Shown here: positions 25,274-33,541 of the stretch, one piece after another
How positions within the stretch are numbered: the stretch's first letter is position 1
How the letters are laid out: each line of letters opens with the position of its first letter
Assembly: GCA_035651955.1 (NCBI GenBank)
Contig: DASRES010000069.1
Span: forward strand, 146,223 to 210,222
DNA from: Acidimicrobiia bacterium
GTDB taxonomy: Bacteria > Actinomycetota > Acidimicrobiia > IMCC26256 > JAMXLJ01
DNA length: 64,000 bases
Direction: 5' to 3'
Notes under the pieces: model-generated
Told to the model about the DNA's origin: nothing
Databases searched by the model: none
Seen by the model: the letters and a program-made list of their open reading frames with translations, nothing else
Position numbers and translations under genes: made by a program

Positions 25274-26146
25274 ATGGCACCGTCCGCGGCGCGGACCGTC
25301 GCGCTGCTCGACTTCCTCGCGTCGCACCCGACGGAGCGCTTCGGCGTGTCCGAGCTCGCGCGCCGTCTCGACGCGAGCAAGGCGACGCTGCACGCGCTCG
25401 TCGCCACCTTGACGGACGCCGGATACCTGCTGCGCCACCCCGTCGACAAGACGTACTCGCTCGGCCCGGCGCTCGTCGCGGTCGGGAACGCGGCCGCGTC
25501 GCGCCAGATCGACGTCGTCGACCACGCGCGCGGCGAGATGCGCCGACTCGCGGACGAGCTCGACGTGCTGTGCGTCGCGAGCGCGGCGATCGGTGACGAG
25601 ATCGTGATCCTCGGGCGCGAGGGGGATCTCGGCCCGCTCGCACCCGACGTGCGCGTCGGTCACCGGCTCCCGCTCGTCCCGCCGCTCGGCACCGTGTTCA
25701 TGGCGTGGTCGTCCGACGCCGAGATCGAGGCGTGGTTGCAGCGGACCGGTCCGAGCGCGCCCGCGGATCGCATCGCCCGGTTCCGCAGCGCGGTCGCAGC
25801 GGTGCGCGACCGCGGGTACTCGCTCGCGCTGGAGGCCGACGCGCGCATCCAGATCGGCCGCGCGCTCGGTGCCCGCGATCCGGGCGCGGACGCCTCCCGC
25901 CTCGCCCGTCTCGTCGAGGAGCTCGGTCACGAGGAGTACGTGCTGGCCGAGCTCGAGCACGCGTCGTCGTACCGGCTCAGCATGATCGCGGCACCGGTGT
26001 TCGGCGCGGACGGCTCCGTCGTGCTCGCGCTGACGTTGTTCGGCTTCCGCGCGTCGCTGGACCCGGTCGAGATCCGCGTGCTCGCCGACCGGCTCGTCGA
26101 GGCGACCCGCATCGTGACGAAGTCCGTGCACGGTCGGCCAAACTGA
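25274..26146 (+). CDS. IclR-family transcriptional regulator
   Basis: This 290-residue protein has an N-terminal winged helix (ARTVALLDFLASHPTERFGVSELARRLDASKATLHALVATLTDAGYLLRHP) followed by an IclR effector domain: YSLGPALVAVG, the GHRLPLVPPLGTVFMAW loop and SMIAAPVFGADGSVVLALTLFGF. IclR proteins bind a small-molecule ligand and act as repressors or activators. It is the only transcription factor gene in the window. It could therefore control the adjacent LLM/SGNH genes or the downstream SDR and dehydrogenase, but the CTGAC palindromes look more like TetR-type sites. GTG 25265 is an alternative start three residues upstream. Confidence 0.9.
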   Translation: MAPSAARTVALLDFLASHPTERFGVSELARRLDASKATLHALVATLTDAGYLLRHPVDKTYSLGPALVAVGNAAASRQIDVVDHARGEMRRLADELDVLCVASAAIGDEIVILGREGDLGPLAPDVRVGHRLPLVPPLGTVFMAWSSDAEIEAWLQRTGPSAPADRIARFRSAVAAVRDRGYSLALEADARIQIGRALGARDPGADASRLARLVEELGHEEYVLAELEHASSYRLSMIAAPVFGADGSVVLALTLFGFRASLDPVEIRVLADRLVEATRIVTKSVHGRPN

Positions 26147-26212
26147 CCGTCGCGAGGTGCGGGCCACGTGAAGTGCGGGCCGCGTGAGGAGGAGACGCGT
26201 GAGGAGGACGAC

Positions 26213-27013
26213 GTGAAGGATCCGCGTGAGGCGTTCGACCTGAGCGGTCGTGTCGCGATCGTCACCGGCGCCGGGAGCGGCATCGGGCGCGCCAGCGCAC
26301 GAATGCTCGCCGCCGTCGGCGCGACCGTCGTGTGCGCCGACGTCGCGGGCAACGCCGCGAAGGACACCGCGACGTCGATCACGACGGAAGGCGGCAACGC
26401 GACGTCGGCCGAGGTCGACGTCGCGCAGAGCGAGCAGGTCGACGCGCTCGTCGACGGCACGGTGCGCGAGCACGGGCGGCTCGACGTCATGTGCAACATC
26501 GCCGGCATCATGCACAACAGCCTCGTCGTCGACACCGACAACGCCGATCTCGACCGCGTTCTCGCCGTCAACCTGAAGGGCGTGTTCTACGGATGCCGCG
26601 CGGCGGCGCGCGTCATGACCGCGCGGGGCATTGGGAGCATCGTGAACATGGCGTCCGGCGCGATCGACACGCCGGCGCCGACGATCGTCTGCTACGCGAT
26701 GGCGAAGGCCGGTGTCGCGCAGCTGACGAAGACCCTGGCGACGGAGGTGGGCCCGCAAGGGGTGCGCGTGAACGCCGTCGCGCCGGGGTGGATCGTCACG
26801 GGCATGACCGGGCGGCACTTCACGAACCCGGACGGCACGATCGACCAGGACCGCTTCGACGCGGTGTCCGCGCCGATGCGCAACGCCGCACCGCTGGGGC
26901 GCGTCGGCGAGCCCGACGACATCGCGTACGCGGTGCTGTACCTCGCGTCCGACGCCGCGAGCTTCGTGACCGGCCAGATCGTCCGCCCGAACGGCGGGCT
27001 CTCGATCCCGTAG
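26213..27013 (+). CDS. SDR-family oxidoreductase
   Basis: This 266-residue classical SDR has VTGAGSGIGRASARMLAAVGATVV, CNIAGIMHNSLVVDT (C-N-I-A-G in place of NNAG), the catalytic serine in NMASGAIDTP and Y-AMAK, then PGWIVTGMTGRHFTNPDG and VTGQIVRPNGGLSIP. GTG 26213 follows GAGGAGG. The 66 nt upstream are made of GTGCGGGCC and GCGTGAGGAGGA-type short repeats. It is followed by a small hypothetical gene and the fused acyl-CoA dehydrogenase, suggesting a beta-oxidation-like module in which it serves as the hydroxyacyl dehydrogenase. Confidence 0.84.
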   Translation: MKDPREAFDLSGRVAIVTGAGSGIGRASARMLAAVGATVVCADVAGNAAKDTATSITTEGGNATSAEVDVAQSEQVDALVDGTVREHGRLDVMCNIAGIMHNSLVVDTDNADLDRVLAVNLKGVFYGCRAAARVMTARGIGSIVNMASGAIDTPAPTIVCYAMAKAGVAQLTKTLATEVGPQGVRVNAVAPGWIVTGMTGRHFTNPDGTIDQDRFDAVSAPMRNAAPLGRVGEPDDIAYAVLYLASDAASFVTGQIVRPNGGLSIP

Positions 27014-27020
27014 GCCGGCG

Positions 27021-27353
27021 ATGTTCGTCAAGGTGCTCGTGGACGCGTCACCGCCGCAGGTGACGCTCGAGGAACCCGCCGATTGCACGCGCTTCCACGT
27101 CGCCGCGGTCGCGGGTGCGGACGACACGGCTCGGCTCGACCGCGCGCTGCGCGACGCGTCCGTGGGCCGGGTCGACGGCGACGACGACGCGCGTGTCGAC
27201 GTCGATGCCGTGCGGCGCATGGCGGACGGCCGTGTCGGCCCGGGCTGGGACGGCGACTTCGACAGGATGCGCGCGTACGCGCGCGACAAGGGCTGGCTCG
27301 ACGACGCCGGCGCCACGATCGCCGCGCACGTCGAGTGGGTGTCGAACGGCTGA
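27021..27353 (+). CDS. Small hypothetical protein (110 aa)
   Basis: This 110-residue protein has no recognised family. It begins MFVKVLVDASPPQ. The second half, VDVDAVRRMADGRVGPGWDGDFDRMRAYARDKGWLDDAGATIAAHVEW, is charged and helical. Codon and GC pattern agree with real genes. It sits 7 nt after the SDR stop and its stop is 1 nt from the next GTG, arguing for cotranslation. It may be an accessory protein of the downstream fused dehydrogenase. Confidence 0.7.
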   Translation: MFVKVLVDASPPQVTLEEPADCTRFHVAAVAGADDTARLDRALRDASVGRVDGDDDARVDVDAVRRMADGRVGPGWDGDFDRMRAYARDKGWLDDAGATIAAHVEWVSNG

Positions 27354-27354
27354 C

Positions 27355-29529
27355 GTGAACCTCGACCTGTCGGACGACCAGCGCGAGCTCCGGGCCACCG
27401 TCGCGTCATTGTTCGCGAAGGAGTCGTCGCCGGAGCGCGTCCGGGCCGCCGAGCCACTCGGGTTCGACGACGCGCTGTGGCAGCACGTCCGCGCGATCGG
27501 CGTGCCGAGCATGGCGACGACCGCGGGCGGCGCGACACTCGTCGACCTCGGGGTCGTGTGCTCCGAAGCCGGCCGCGCGCTCGCGTCGGCCCCGGTCGTC
27601 GAGTCGTTGGTCGGCGTCCGGCTGCTCGACCGTCTCGGCGCGTGCCCGGACGACGTCGCGAGCGGCGAGACGATCGTGACCGTCGCCCCCATCCCGGCCC
27701 GCGACGGCCGGTTCGCGCTCGTCCCCGCGGGCGCGGTCGCGGGCGTCGTCGTCGGGCTCGGCGGCGACGAGCTCGTGGCCGCGCGCGACGACGCGCCCGG
27801 GGCGTCACCCGCGAACCTCGGCTCGTCACCCCTCGCCGACCGCACGAGGACGGGGGATGTCACCGTCGTCGCGCGCGGTGACGCCGCGCGCGCCGCGTAC
27901 GCCGCGGCACTCGACGACTGGAGGGTCCTGCTCGCGAACGGGCTCGTGGGAGCCGGGCGCGCCGCGCTGCGGCTCGGCGTGGAGTACGCGTCGACGCGCG
28001 TGCAGTTCGGCGCGCCGATCGGCTCGTTCCAGGCCGTCCAGCAGCAGCTGGCCGACGTCGCGACCGCGCTCGACGGTGCCGAGCTCCTCGCGCTCGAAGC
28101 AGCATGGGCGTGCGACGCCGATCCCGCTCGCTTCCCGCTCCTGGCCGCCATGGCCTTCTCGTTCGCGGCGCAGACCGCGCACGACGCGGCCGGCGCGAGC
28201 CTCCACTTCCACGGCGGCTACGGGTTCATGCTCGAGTACGACGTGCAGCTGTACTTCCGTCGCGTCACCGCGTGGGCGCTCGCACTGGGCGGTGTCCAGG
28301 CGGCGACGCGACGCGTCGGTGACGTGCTCGCGATGAATGCGCCGACCGTCGCGAGCGTGGAGCCGTCGGCAACGGGCGGTCTCGACTTCCGGCTCGGCGA
28401 GCGTGCCGAGGCGTTCCGCGCCGAGGTCCGCGCCTTCTTCGCCGAGCACCTCACGGACGACGTCGTCGCGCGCGTGCACGAGACGGGCACGGTGCACGAC
28501 TGGGGGCTGCACCGTGCGCTGGCGGAACGCGGATGGCTGGCTGCCTCCTGGCCGCGCGAGCTGGGCGGGCAGGAGCGCGACCCGTTCGAGATGGTCGCGT
28601 TCGACGAGGAGGTCGCCCGGGCGGGCGCGCCGATGGACGGCTGGGGGACGACCGAGCTCGTCGCACGCACGTTGTCGATCGTCGGCAGCGACGAGCAGAA
28701 GCAACGGATCATCGCGCCGGCGCTGCGCGGCGAGATCCTCGTGTGCCTCGGCTACTCGGAGCCCGATGCCGGCTCGGACGTCGCGTCCGTGGTCACGCGT
28801 GCCGTCCGTGACGGTGACGAGTGGGTCGTGAACGGCCAGAAGATGTTCACGACGATGGCTCACGAGTCCGACTACGTCTTCCTGCTGACGCGGACCAATC
28901 CCGACGTGCCGAAGCATCGTGGGCTCACGATGTTCCTGGTGCCGCTCGACGCGGCGGGCGTCGAGATCGCGCCCGTGCGGACGCTCGGCGGCGAACGGAC
29001 GAACATCACGTTCTACAACGACGTGCGCGTTCCCGACTCCGCACGCGTCGGCGAGGTCGACGGCGGCTGGGACGTCATGACCGTCGCCCTCGCGTTCGAG
29101 CGGAACCCGACCGCGAACGGCGAGGAGGGTCGCCTCCTCCGGCGGATGCTCCGCTGGGCGCGTGAAACCGGCGCGTTCAACGACGTGACCATGCGGGACG
29201 TCCTCGCGCGCGTCGCGACCGAGACCGAGGTCGGTCGCCTGCTCGCGTACCGGATGGCGTGGGTGTCCGCGCGCGGCGAGCTCCCGATCGTCGAAGGCTC
29301 CGAGGCGAAGCTGTTCGGGAGCGAGTCGTTCCGGCGCGCGAGCGCCGACCTGCTCGCGCTGCTCGGCCCCTCGGGCGTGCTGCAGCGCGGCGAGGCCGGC
29401 GCGCCCGTCGACGGGTGGGCCGAGCACGCGTTCCGGCACGCGGTGGTGACGACGATCTACGCGGGGTCGAGCGAGATCCAGCGCTCGATCATCGCCGAGC
29501 GCGGCCTCGGCCTCCCTCGTTCGCGGTGA
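27355..29529 (+). CDS. Fused double acyl-CoA dehydrogenase (FadE34/ChsE3-type)
   Basis: This 724-residue protein contains two acyl-CoA dehydrogenase units. The first, about residues 1-327, is a short subunit type (DLSDDQRELRATVASLF, YASTRVQFGAPIGSFQAVQQQ, FHGGYGFMLEYDVQLYFRR). The second, from about 338 to the end, is full length (YSEPDAGSDVASV, VVNGQKMFTTMAH, HRGLTMFLVPLDAAG, YAGSSEIQRSIIAERGLGLPR). Mycobacterial FadE34 (ChsE3), which dehydrogenates a steroid side-chain CoA ester, has this length and layout: a fusion of the alpha and beta subunits found separately in FadE28/29. Start GTG 27355 keeps 1 nt from the previous stop. Substrate assignment rests on architecture alone. Confidence 0.87.
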   Translation: MNLDLSDDQRELRATVASLFAKESSPERVRAAEPLGFDDALWQHVRAIGVPSMATTAGGATLVDLGVVCSEAGRALASAPVVESLVGVRLLDRLGACPDDVASGETIVTVAPIPARDGRFALVPAGAVAGVVVGLGGDELVAARDDAPGASPANLGSSPLADRTRTGDVTVVARGDAARAAYAAALDDWRVLLANGLVGAGRAALRLGVEYASTRVQFGAPIGSFQAVQQQLADVATALDGAELLALEAAWACDADPARFPLLAAMAFSFAAQTAHDAAGASLHFHGGYGFMLEYDVQLYFRRVTAWALALGGVQAATRRVGDVLAMNAPTVASVEPSATGGLDFRLGERAEAFRAEVRAFFAEHLTDDVVARVHETGTVHDWGLHRALAERGWLAASWPRELGGQERDPFEMVAFDEEVARAGAPMDGWGTTELVARTLSIVGSDEQKQRIIAPALRGEILVCLGYSEPDAGSDVASVVTRAVRDGDEWVVNGQKMFTTMAHESDYVFLLTRTNPDVPKHRGLTMFLVPLDAAGVEIAPVRTLGGERTNITFYNDVRVPDSARVGEVDGGWDVMTVALAFERNPTANGEEGRLLRRMLRWARETGAFNDVTMRDVLARVATETEVGRLLAYRMAWVSARGELPIVEGSEAKLFGSESFRRASADLLALLGPSGVLQRGEAGAPVDGWAEHAFRHAVVTTIYAGSSEIQRSIIAERGLGLPRSR

Positions 29530-29591
29530 GTGACTGCCAACCGCCGACGTGACGAGCTGTTGGCGCAGGAGCGGCGAGCGTCCCGAAGGGC

Positions 29592-29612
29592 GGCGGCGGG
29601 TATCCCGCCGCC
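29592..29612. terminator. GC-rich hairpin between convergent genes
   Basis: GGCGGCGGG (29592-29600) pairs perfectly with CCCGCCGCC (29604-29612) around a TAT loop, in the 109-bp gap between the convergent dehydrogenase and LLM genes. There is no U-tract, so it may terminate weakly or belong to the REP-like family that also has a GGG-TAT-CCC hairpin at 51046. Confidence 0.55.
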
Positions 29613-29638
29613 GAGCGAGTGCGACCAGACGGCATCCG

Positions 29639-30580
29639 CTACTCGGAGAGTAGCGGTGCGACCTCGGTGCCGAAGGCGTCCATCTGGTCCAGCAGCTCGT
29701 CGAGGGAGCGGTTGCGGAACCGGACCTGGACGTGATCGACGCCCATGGCCCCGAACTCGCGGAGGCTGTCGGCGATCGCGGCCGGCTTGCCGTGCAAGGT
29801 GTGCGCGCCGACGTCCCAGGTCGGCTCGCCGACGTAGAGGATCTCGGTGATCGCGCCGATGTCGATCGCGTCCTCGCGGCCCGCACGCGCGCGCTCGTCG
29901 CGCAGGTACGCGATCGCTGCCGGCATGTCCGCACGCGGCGTGCCCTGCGGGAGCCAACCGTCGCCACGCCGCGCGGCGCGCCGCAACGCGGGCTTCGACG
30001 AGCCGCCGACCCAGATCGGGATCCGCGCGCGCGGCCGCGGTGCCATCCCGGCGTCGTGGACGTGGAAGCTCTCCGTGTCGACGGACGGGTACTCGTCGTC
30101 GAACGCGGCGCGGATGACGTCGATCGCCTCGTCGGTGATGCGACCGCGCGCCTTGAAGTCGACGCCGAGCAGGTCGAACTCGCCTTCGACGTGACCGGTC
30201 CCGACGCCGAAGATCACGCGCCCGCCGGTCAGCTCGTCGAGCGTCATGAACGACTTCGCGGTCACGAGCGGATGCCGGTACGCGGCGACGAAGACGTGCG
30301 ACAGCAGGTGCACACGCTCGGTGACGGCGCCGAGGTACCCGAGCGTCGCGACGGTGTCGTACCACGTCGTGCCCATGCGCTCGTCGAACGGCTTCGGGAT
30401 CGCGACGTGGTCGCACACCGCGATGTAGAAGAAGCCCGTCTCCTCCGCCTTGCGTGCGATGGCGACGAGCGCGTCGCGGCCGGCGTCCGCCTCCCACGGC
30501 TCCGCGTACATGCGGCTCTGCGACTGCACCTGCAGCTGCATGCCGTAGGCGAGCTGCCCGGCGGGGACGATCGACGTCAT
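29639..30580 (-). CDS. LLM class F420-dependent oxidoreductase (TIGR03619-like)
   Basis: This 313-residue LLM protein begins PAGQLAYGMQLQVQSQSRMYAEPWE, with ETGFFYIAVCDHVAIPKP, HLLSHVFVAAYRHPLVTAKSFMTLDELTGGRVIFGVGTGHVEGEFDLLGVDF, PIWVGGSSKPALRRAARRGDGW and a DHVQVRFRNRSLDELLDQMDAFG tail. A GGAGGA ribosome site precedes ATG 30580. It is likely to be a coenzyme F420 oxidoreductase by family. It is downstream of, and probably cotranscribed with, the SDR at 30594 (13 nt gap), and both are divergent from amidohydrolase B. Confidence 0.85.
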   Translation of the reverse strand: MTSIVPAGQLAYGMQLQVQSQSRMYAEPWEADAGRDALVAIARKAEETGFFYIAVCDHVAIPKPFDERMGTTWYDTVATLGYLGAVTERVHLLSHVFVAAYRHPLVTAKSFMTLDELTGGRVIFGVGTGHVEGEFDLLGVDFKARGRITDEAIDVIRAAFDDEYPSVDTESFHVHDAGMAPRPRARIPIWVGGSSKPALRRAARRGDGWLPQGTPRADMPAAIAYLRDERARAGREDAIDIGAITEILYVGEPTWDVGAHTLHGKPAAIADSLREFGAMGVDHVQVRFRNRSLDELLDQMDAFGTEVAPLLSE

Positions 30581-30593
30581 CGGAGCGCTCCTC

Positions 30594-31352
30594 CTACTGG
30601 GCGACCGCGCCGGCGTCCACGGGCAGCGCGACCCCGTTCACGAACGACGCCGCGTCGCTGCACAGCCAGACGGCCGCCTCGGCCATCTCCTCGGGCGTGG
30701 CCATGCGACCGAGCGGCGACGCGGCCGTCATCATCCGCTCGACGTTCGCGTCCCCGCCGATGTAGCCCTCGATCATCGGGGTGCGGGTCGTGCCCGGGCA
30801 GATCGCGTTGACGCGCACGCCCTGCCGGACGAGCTCGAGCGCGGCGGACTTCGTGAGCCCGATCACGCCGTGCTTGCTCGCGACGTACGCGGGGAGCGCC
30901 GCGAAGCCGACGAGCCCCGCGCCGGACGACGTGTTGACGATCGCGCCGCCTCCGATCTCGAGCATGCGCGGGATCTCGTGCTTCATGCACAGCCAGACGC
31001 CGGTGAGGTTCAGCGCGATCGTCCGGTTCCACTGCTCCTCGGTGCAGTCGACGACACCCGCCGCCGTCCCGCTCATGCCCGCGTTGTTGTGCGCGAAATC
31101 CAAGCGCCCGAACGAGTCGATCGCGGTCGCGACCATCGCGGCGACGCTGTCCGCGCTCGTGACGTCGGTGTGCACGAAGCGCGCGTCGGTGCCGGCGTCC
31201 TTCACGAGCGCGACGGTCTCCTGCGCGGCGTCGTCGTTGACGTCCGCGACGACCACGCGTGCACCGCGTCGCGCGAACGCGACCGCCGACGCCCGCCCGA
31301 TGCCGGTCGCGGCACCCGTCACGATCGCGACGCGGCCGTCCATGTCGTCCAC
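30594..31352 (-). CDS. SDR-family oxidoreductase
   Basis: This 252-residue classical SDR has VTGAATGIGRASAVAFARRGARVVVADV, NNAGMSG, the catalytic serine in NTSSGAGLVGFAALP with Y-VASK, PGTTRTPMIEGYI and VNGVALPVDAGAVAQ. The NAD-binding aspartate after the second strand suggests NAD(H) preference. The start is GTG 31352 with GGAGGGG 7 nt upstream; an in-frame ATG three codons later is possible. The divergent intergenic region to 31448 holds a CTGAC palindrome and the promoter of amidohydrolase B. Confidence 0.85.
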   Translation of the reverse strand: MDDMDGRVAIVTGAATGIGRASAVAFARRGARVVVADVNDDAAQETVALVKDAGTDARFVHTDVTSADSVAAMVATAIDSFGRLDFAHNNAGMSGTAAGVVDCTEEQWNRTIALNLTGVWLCMKHEIPRMLEIGGGAIVNTSSGAGLVGFAALPAYVASKHGVIGLTKSAALELVRQGVRVNAICPGTTRTPMIEGYIGGDANVERMMTAASPLGRMATPEEMAEAAVWLCSDAASFVNGVALPVDAGAVAQ

Positions 31353-31410
31353 GCGAGTCCCCTCCCACGGCGAGAGTCTCGGGACCGTATCGCGCCTGAC
31401 GGAGCCGCCG

Positions 31411-31440
31411 CTGACGGTCCATCAGAAACAGGACTAGCCT
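31411..31440 (+). promoter_or_regulatory. Operator-promoter of amidohydrolase B (leaderless)
   Basis: The palindrome CTGACGGTCCATCAG (31411-31425) contains a TGACGG -35 box (31412-31417). A TAGCCT -10 box follows after 17 bp (31435-31440), and the ATG lies at 31448, just where transcription should start. The operator therefore covers the -35 element of a leaderless promoter and may also affect the divergent SDR. Confidence 0.68.
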
Positions 31441-31447
31441 CTGCTCC

Positions 31448-32656
31448 ATGCGCGAGTTCCCGAAGATCATCTCCGTCGACGACCACGTCGTGGAGCCGCC
31501 CAACGTCTGGCAGGACCGGCTGCCGGCGAAGTACCGCGACGTCGGTCCGCGCGTGCTGCGCGCGCCGGTCAAGGAGATGACGTTCGTCGGCGGGAAGCTG
31601 ACCGTCGTCCCGGGCGAGCCCAGTGACGCGGGCGAGCCCGTCGACTGGTGGTTCTACGAGGACCTCCGGCGTCCGCTCATGCGTCTCGACGCCGCCGTGG
31701 GTCATGACCGCGACGACATCACCGTCGAGGGGACCACGTACGAGTGGATGCGGCCGGGCTCGTACCAGGTGAAGCCGCGCCTCGAGGACATGGACACGAA
31801 CTGGATCGAGGCGTCGCTGTGCTTCCCGACGTTCCCGCGCTTCTGCGGCCAGACCTTCCTCGAGGCCAAGGACAAGGACCTCGCGAAGCTCTGCGTCGAG
31901 GCCTACAACGACTGGATGGTCGACGAGTGGTGCGGCGAATCGGGCGGTCGCCTGATCCCGCTCGTGATCATCCCGCTCTGGGACGCCCAGCTCGCCGCCG
32001 ACGAGGTGCGTCGCAACGCGGCGCGAGGCGTGCACGCGGTGTGCTTCAGCGAGATCCCGCCGTTCCTCGGCCTGCCGTCGGTCCACCAGCCCGACAACTA
32101 CTGGGATCCGTTCTTCGCGGCGTGCGCGGAGACGGCCACCGTGATCTGCATGCACATCGGGTCGTCGTCGAAGATGCCGTCGACGTCCGCGGACGCGCCA
32201 CCGGCGGTCGGCTCGACGCTCACGTTCGCGAACGCGTGCTACTCGCTCGTCGACTGGCTGATGTGCGGTGCCTTCAACCGGTTCCCGAACCTGAAGATCG
32301 CATACTCCGAGGGCCAGATCGGCTGGATCCCCTACGTGCTCGAGCGCGCCGACGTGGTGTGGCAGGAGAACCGCGCGTGGGGTGGCGTCGCGGAGAAGGT
32401 GCTCGAGCCGCCCAGCCAGCTGTTCCGCGACCACGTGTACGGGTGCTTCTTCGACGACGCGCACGGGCTCCGCTCGATCGAGGAGATCGGCGTCGGCAAC
32501 GTGACGTACGAGAGCGACTACCCGCACTCCGACTCGACGTGGCCGCGCACGCGTGAGATCGCCGAGGCGCAGACGAAGGGTCTCGACGACGACGTGATCG
32601 TGAAGATCATGCGGACCAACGCGATCGAGATGCTGAGCCTCGACATCCCCGAATAA
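31448..32656 (+). CDS. Amidohydrolase-2 family metal-dependent hydrolase (paralogue B)
   Basis: This 402-residue protein is strongly similar to the protein at 20279-21493 along its whole length: PKIISVDDHVVEPPNVW, SLCFPTFPRFCGQTFLEAKDKD, YNDWMVDEWCGESGGRLIPL, VICMHIGSSSKMPSTS, IAYSEGQIGWIPYVLERAD and ESDYPHSDSTWP. Metal-binding histidines and aspartates are conserved, so it should be catalytic. The family includes hydrolases and decarboxylases. Having two paralogues in one catabolic region, each with an SDR and the same operator motif, suggests related substrates from different compounds or pathway steps. The mRNA appears leaderless. Confidence 0.87.
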   Translation: MREFPKIISVDDHVVEPPNVWQDRLPAKYRDVGPRVLRAPVKEMTFVGGKLTVVPGEPSDAGEPVDWWFYEDLRRPLMRLDAAVGHDRDDITVEGTTYEWMRPGSYQVKPRLEDMDTNWIEASLCFPTFPRFCGQTFLEAKDKDLAKLCVEAYNDWMVDEWCGESGGRLIPLVIIPLWDAQLAADEVRRNAARGVHAVCFSEIPPFLGLPSVHQPDNYWDPFFAACAETATVICMHIGSSSKMPSTSADAPPAVGSTLTFANACYSLVDWLMCGAFNRFPNLKIAYSEGQIGWIPYVLERADVVWQENRAWGGVAEKVLEPPSQLFRDHVYGCFFDDAHGLRSIEEIGVGNVTYESDYPHSDSTWPRTREIAEAQTKGLDDDVIVKIMRTNAIEMLSLDIPE

Positions 32657-32698
32657 CTGCCGGCACCACACCGCGGGCCGACCGTACGATCGCCCGCC

Positions 32699-33541
32699 GT
32701 GGGAGATCTCGGAGTCGACACGGCGGTCCGCGGGGGTGACGGCGTCTACGAGGCGACGCTGTCGCGCGAATGGGAGATCTGGGGTCCCATGGGCGGTTAT
32801 GTCGTCGCGACCGCGCTGCGCGCGGCGGGCGCGCACACGCGCTTCGACCGCCCGGCCAGCGTCGTCGCGCACTATCTCGGCGTCGCCGCGTTCGGTCCGG
32901 TCACGCTGACGACGACGACGCTGCGCGCTGCGAAGAAGGCCGAGTCGGTTCGGGTCTCCGTCACGCAGGGCGATCGTGCCGTGGTCGAGGCGCTCGTGTG
33001 GGCGGTCGCCGACGACCTGCCCGCGTTGACCCACGACGTCACGCCGATGCCCGGCGACGCCGGCGCGCCCCTCGACCACCCCACCGTCGAGGAACGCCTC
33101 GCCGCGGCCGGGCGCGACGGCGACGACACGTACCCCTTCTGGCGCAACTTCGAGTCGCGGCCACTCGCGTGGGTCGACGACTGGGAGGCGCGCGAGCCCG
33201 GAGCGCCGGAGTGGCAGACGTGGCTGCGCTTCCTGCCCGACCCCGACACCGGCGACCCGTGGATCGACGCCGCGCGCCTCGCGATCCTCCTCGACGTCGG
33301 TTCCTGGCCCGCGGTCGTGCGCCGCCACGTCGACCCCGGCGGCCTCTACGCGCCGAGCATCGACCTCGCGTGCCACTTCCACCGCTTCCGGCCGCGCTCC
33401 GCGTACCTGTTCGCGCAGGGAACGTCGCCGAGCGGTGCGGACGGGCTCGTCACGAGCCACCAATCCGTGTGGGCGGACGACGGGACGTTCCTCGCGTCCG
33501 GGATCAGCCAGCTGCTGTGTCGCCCGGTCAGCTCCGCATGA
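32699..33541 (+). CDS. TesB-like acyl-CoA thioesterase (double hotdog)
   Basis: This 280-residue protein is of the acyl-CoA thioesterase II-like/thioesterase-superfamily type. The N-terminal hotdog starts EATLSREWEIWGPMGGYVVATALRAAGAHTRFDRPASVVAHYLGVAAFGPVTLTTTTLRAAKKAESVRVSVTQ. The C-terminal hotdog contains IDAARLAILLDVGSWPAVVRR, YAPSIDLACHFHRFRPRSAYLF and SHQSVWADDGTFLASGISQLLCRP. TACGAT at 32685-32690, 8 nt before the GTG, would give a near-leaderless mRNA. It likely hydrolyses acyl-CoA side products. Its 3' end overlaps the convergent gene at 33528 by 14 bp. Confidence 0.8.
   Translation: MGDLGVDTAVRGGDGVYEATLSREWEIWGPMGGYVVATALRAAGAHTRFDRPASVVAHYLGVAAFGPVTLTTTTLRAAKKAESVRVSVTQGDRAVVEALVWAVADDLPALTHDVTPMPGDAGAPLDHPTVEERLAAAGRDGDDTYPFWRNFESRPLAWVDDWEAREPGAPEWQTWLRFLPDPDTGDPWIDAARLAILLDVGSWPAVVRRHVDPGGLYAPSIDLACHFHRFRPRSAYLFAQGTSPSGADGLVTSHQSVWADDGTFLASGISQLLCRPVSSA

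Noticed and set aside
26147..26212. Short GTGCGGGCC and GCGTGAGGAGGA repeats before the SDR as an attachment or origin site
   Set aside because: Low-copy imperfect repeats around the ribosome site; more likely slippage in a purine-rich leader.
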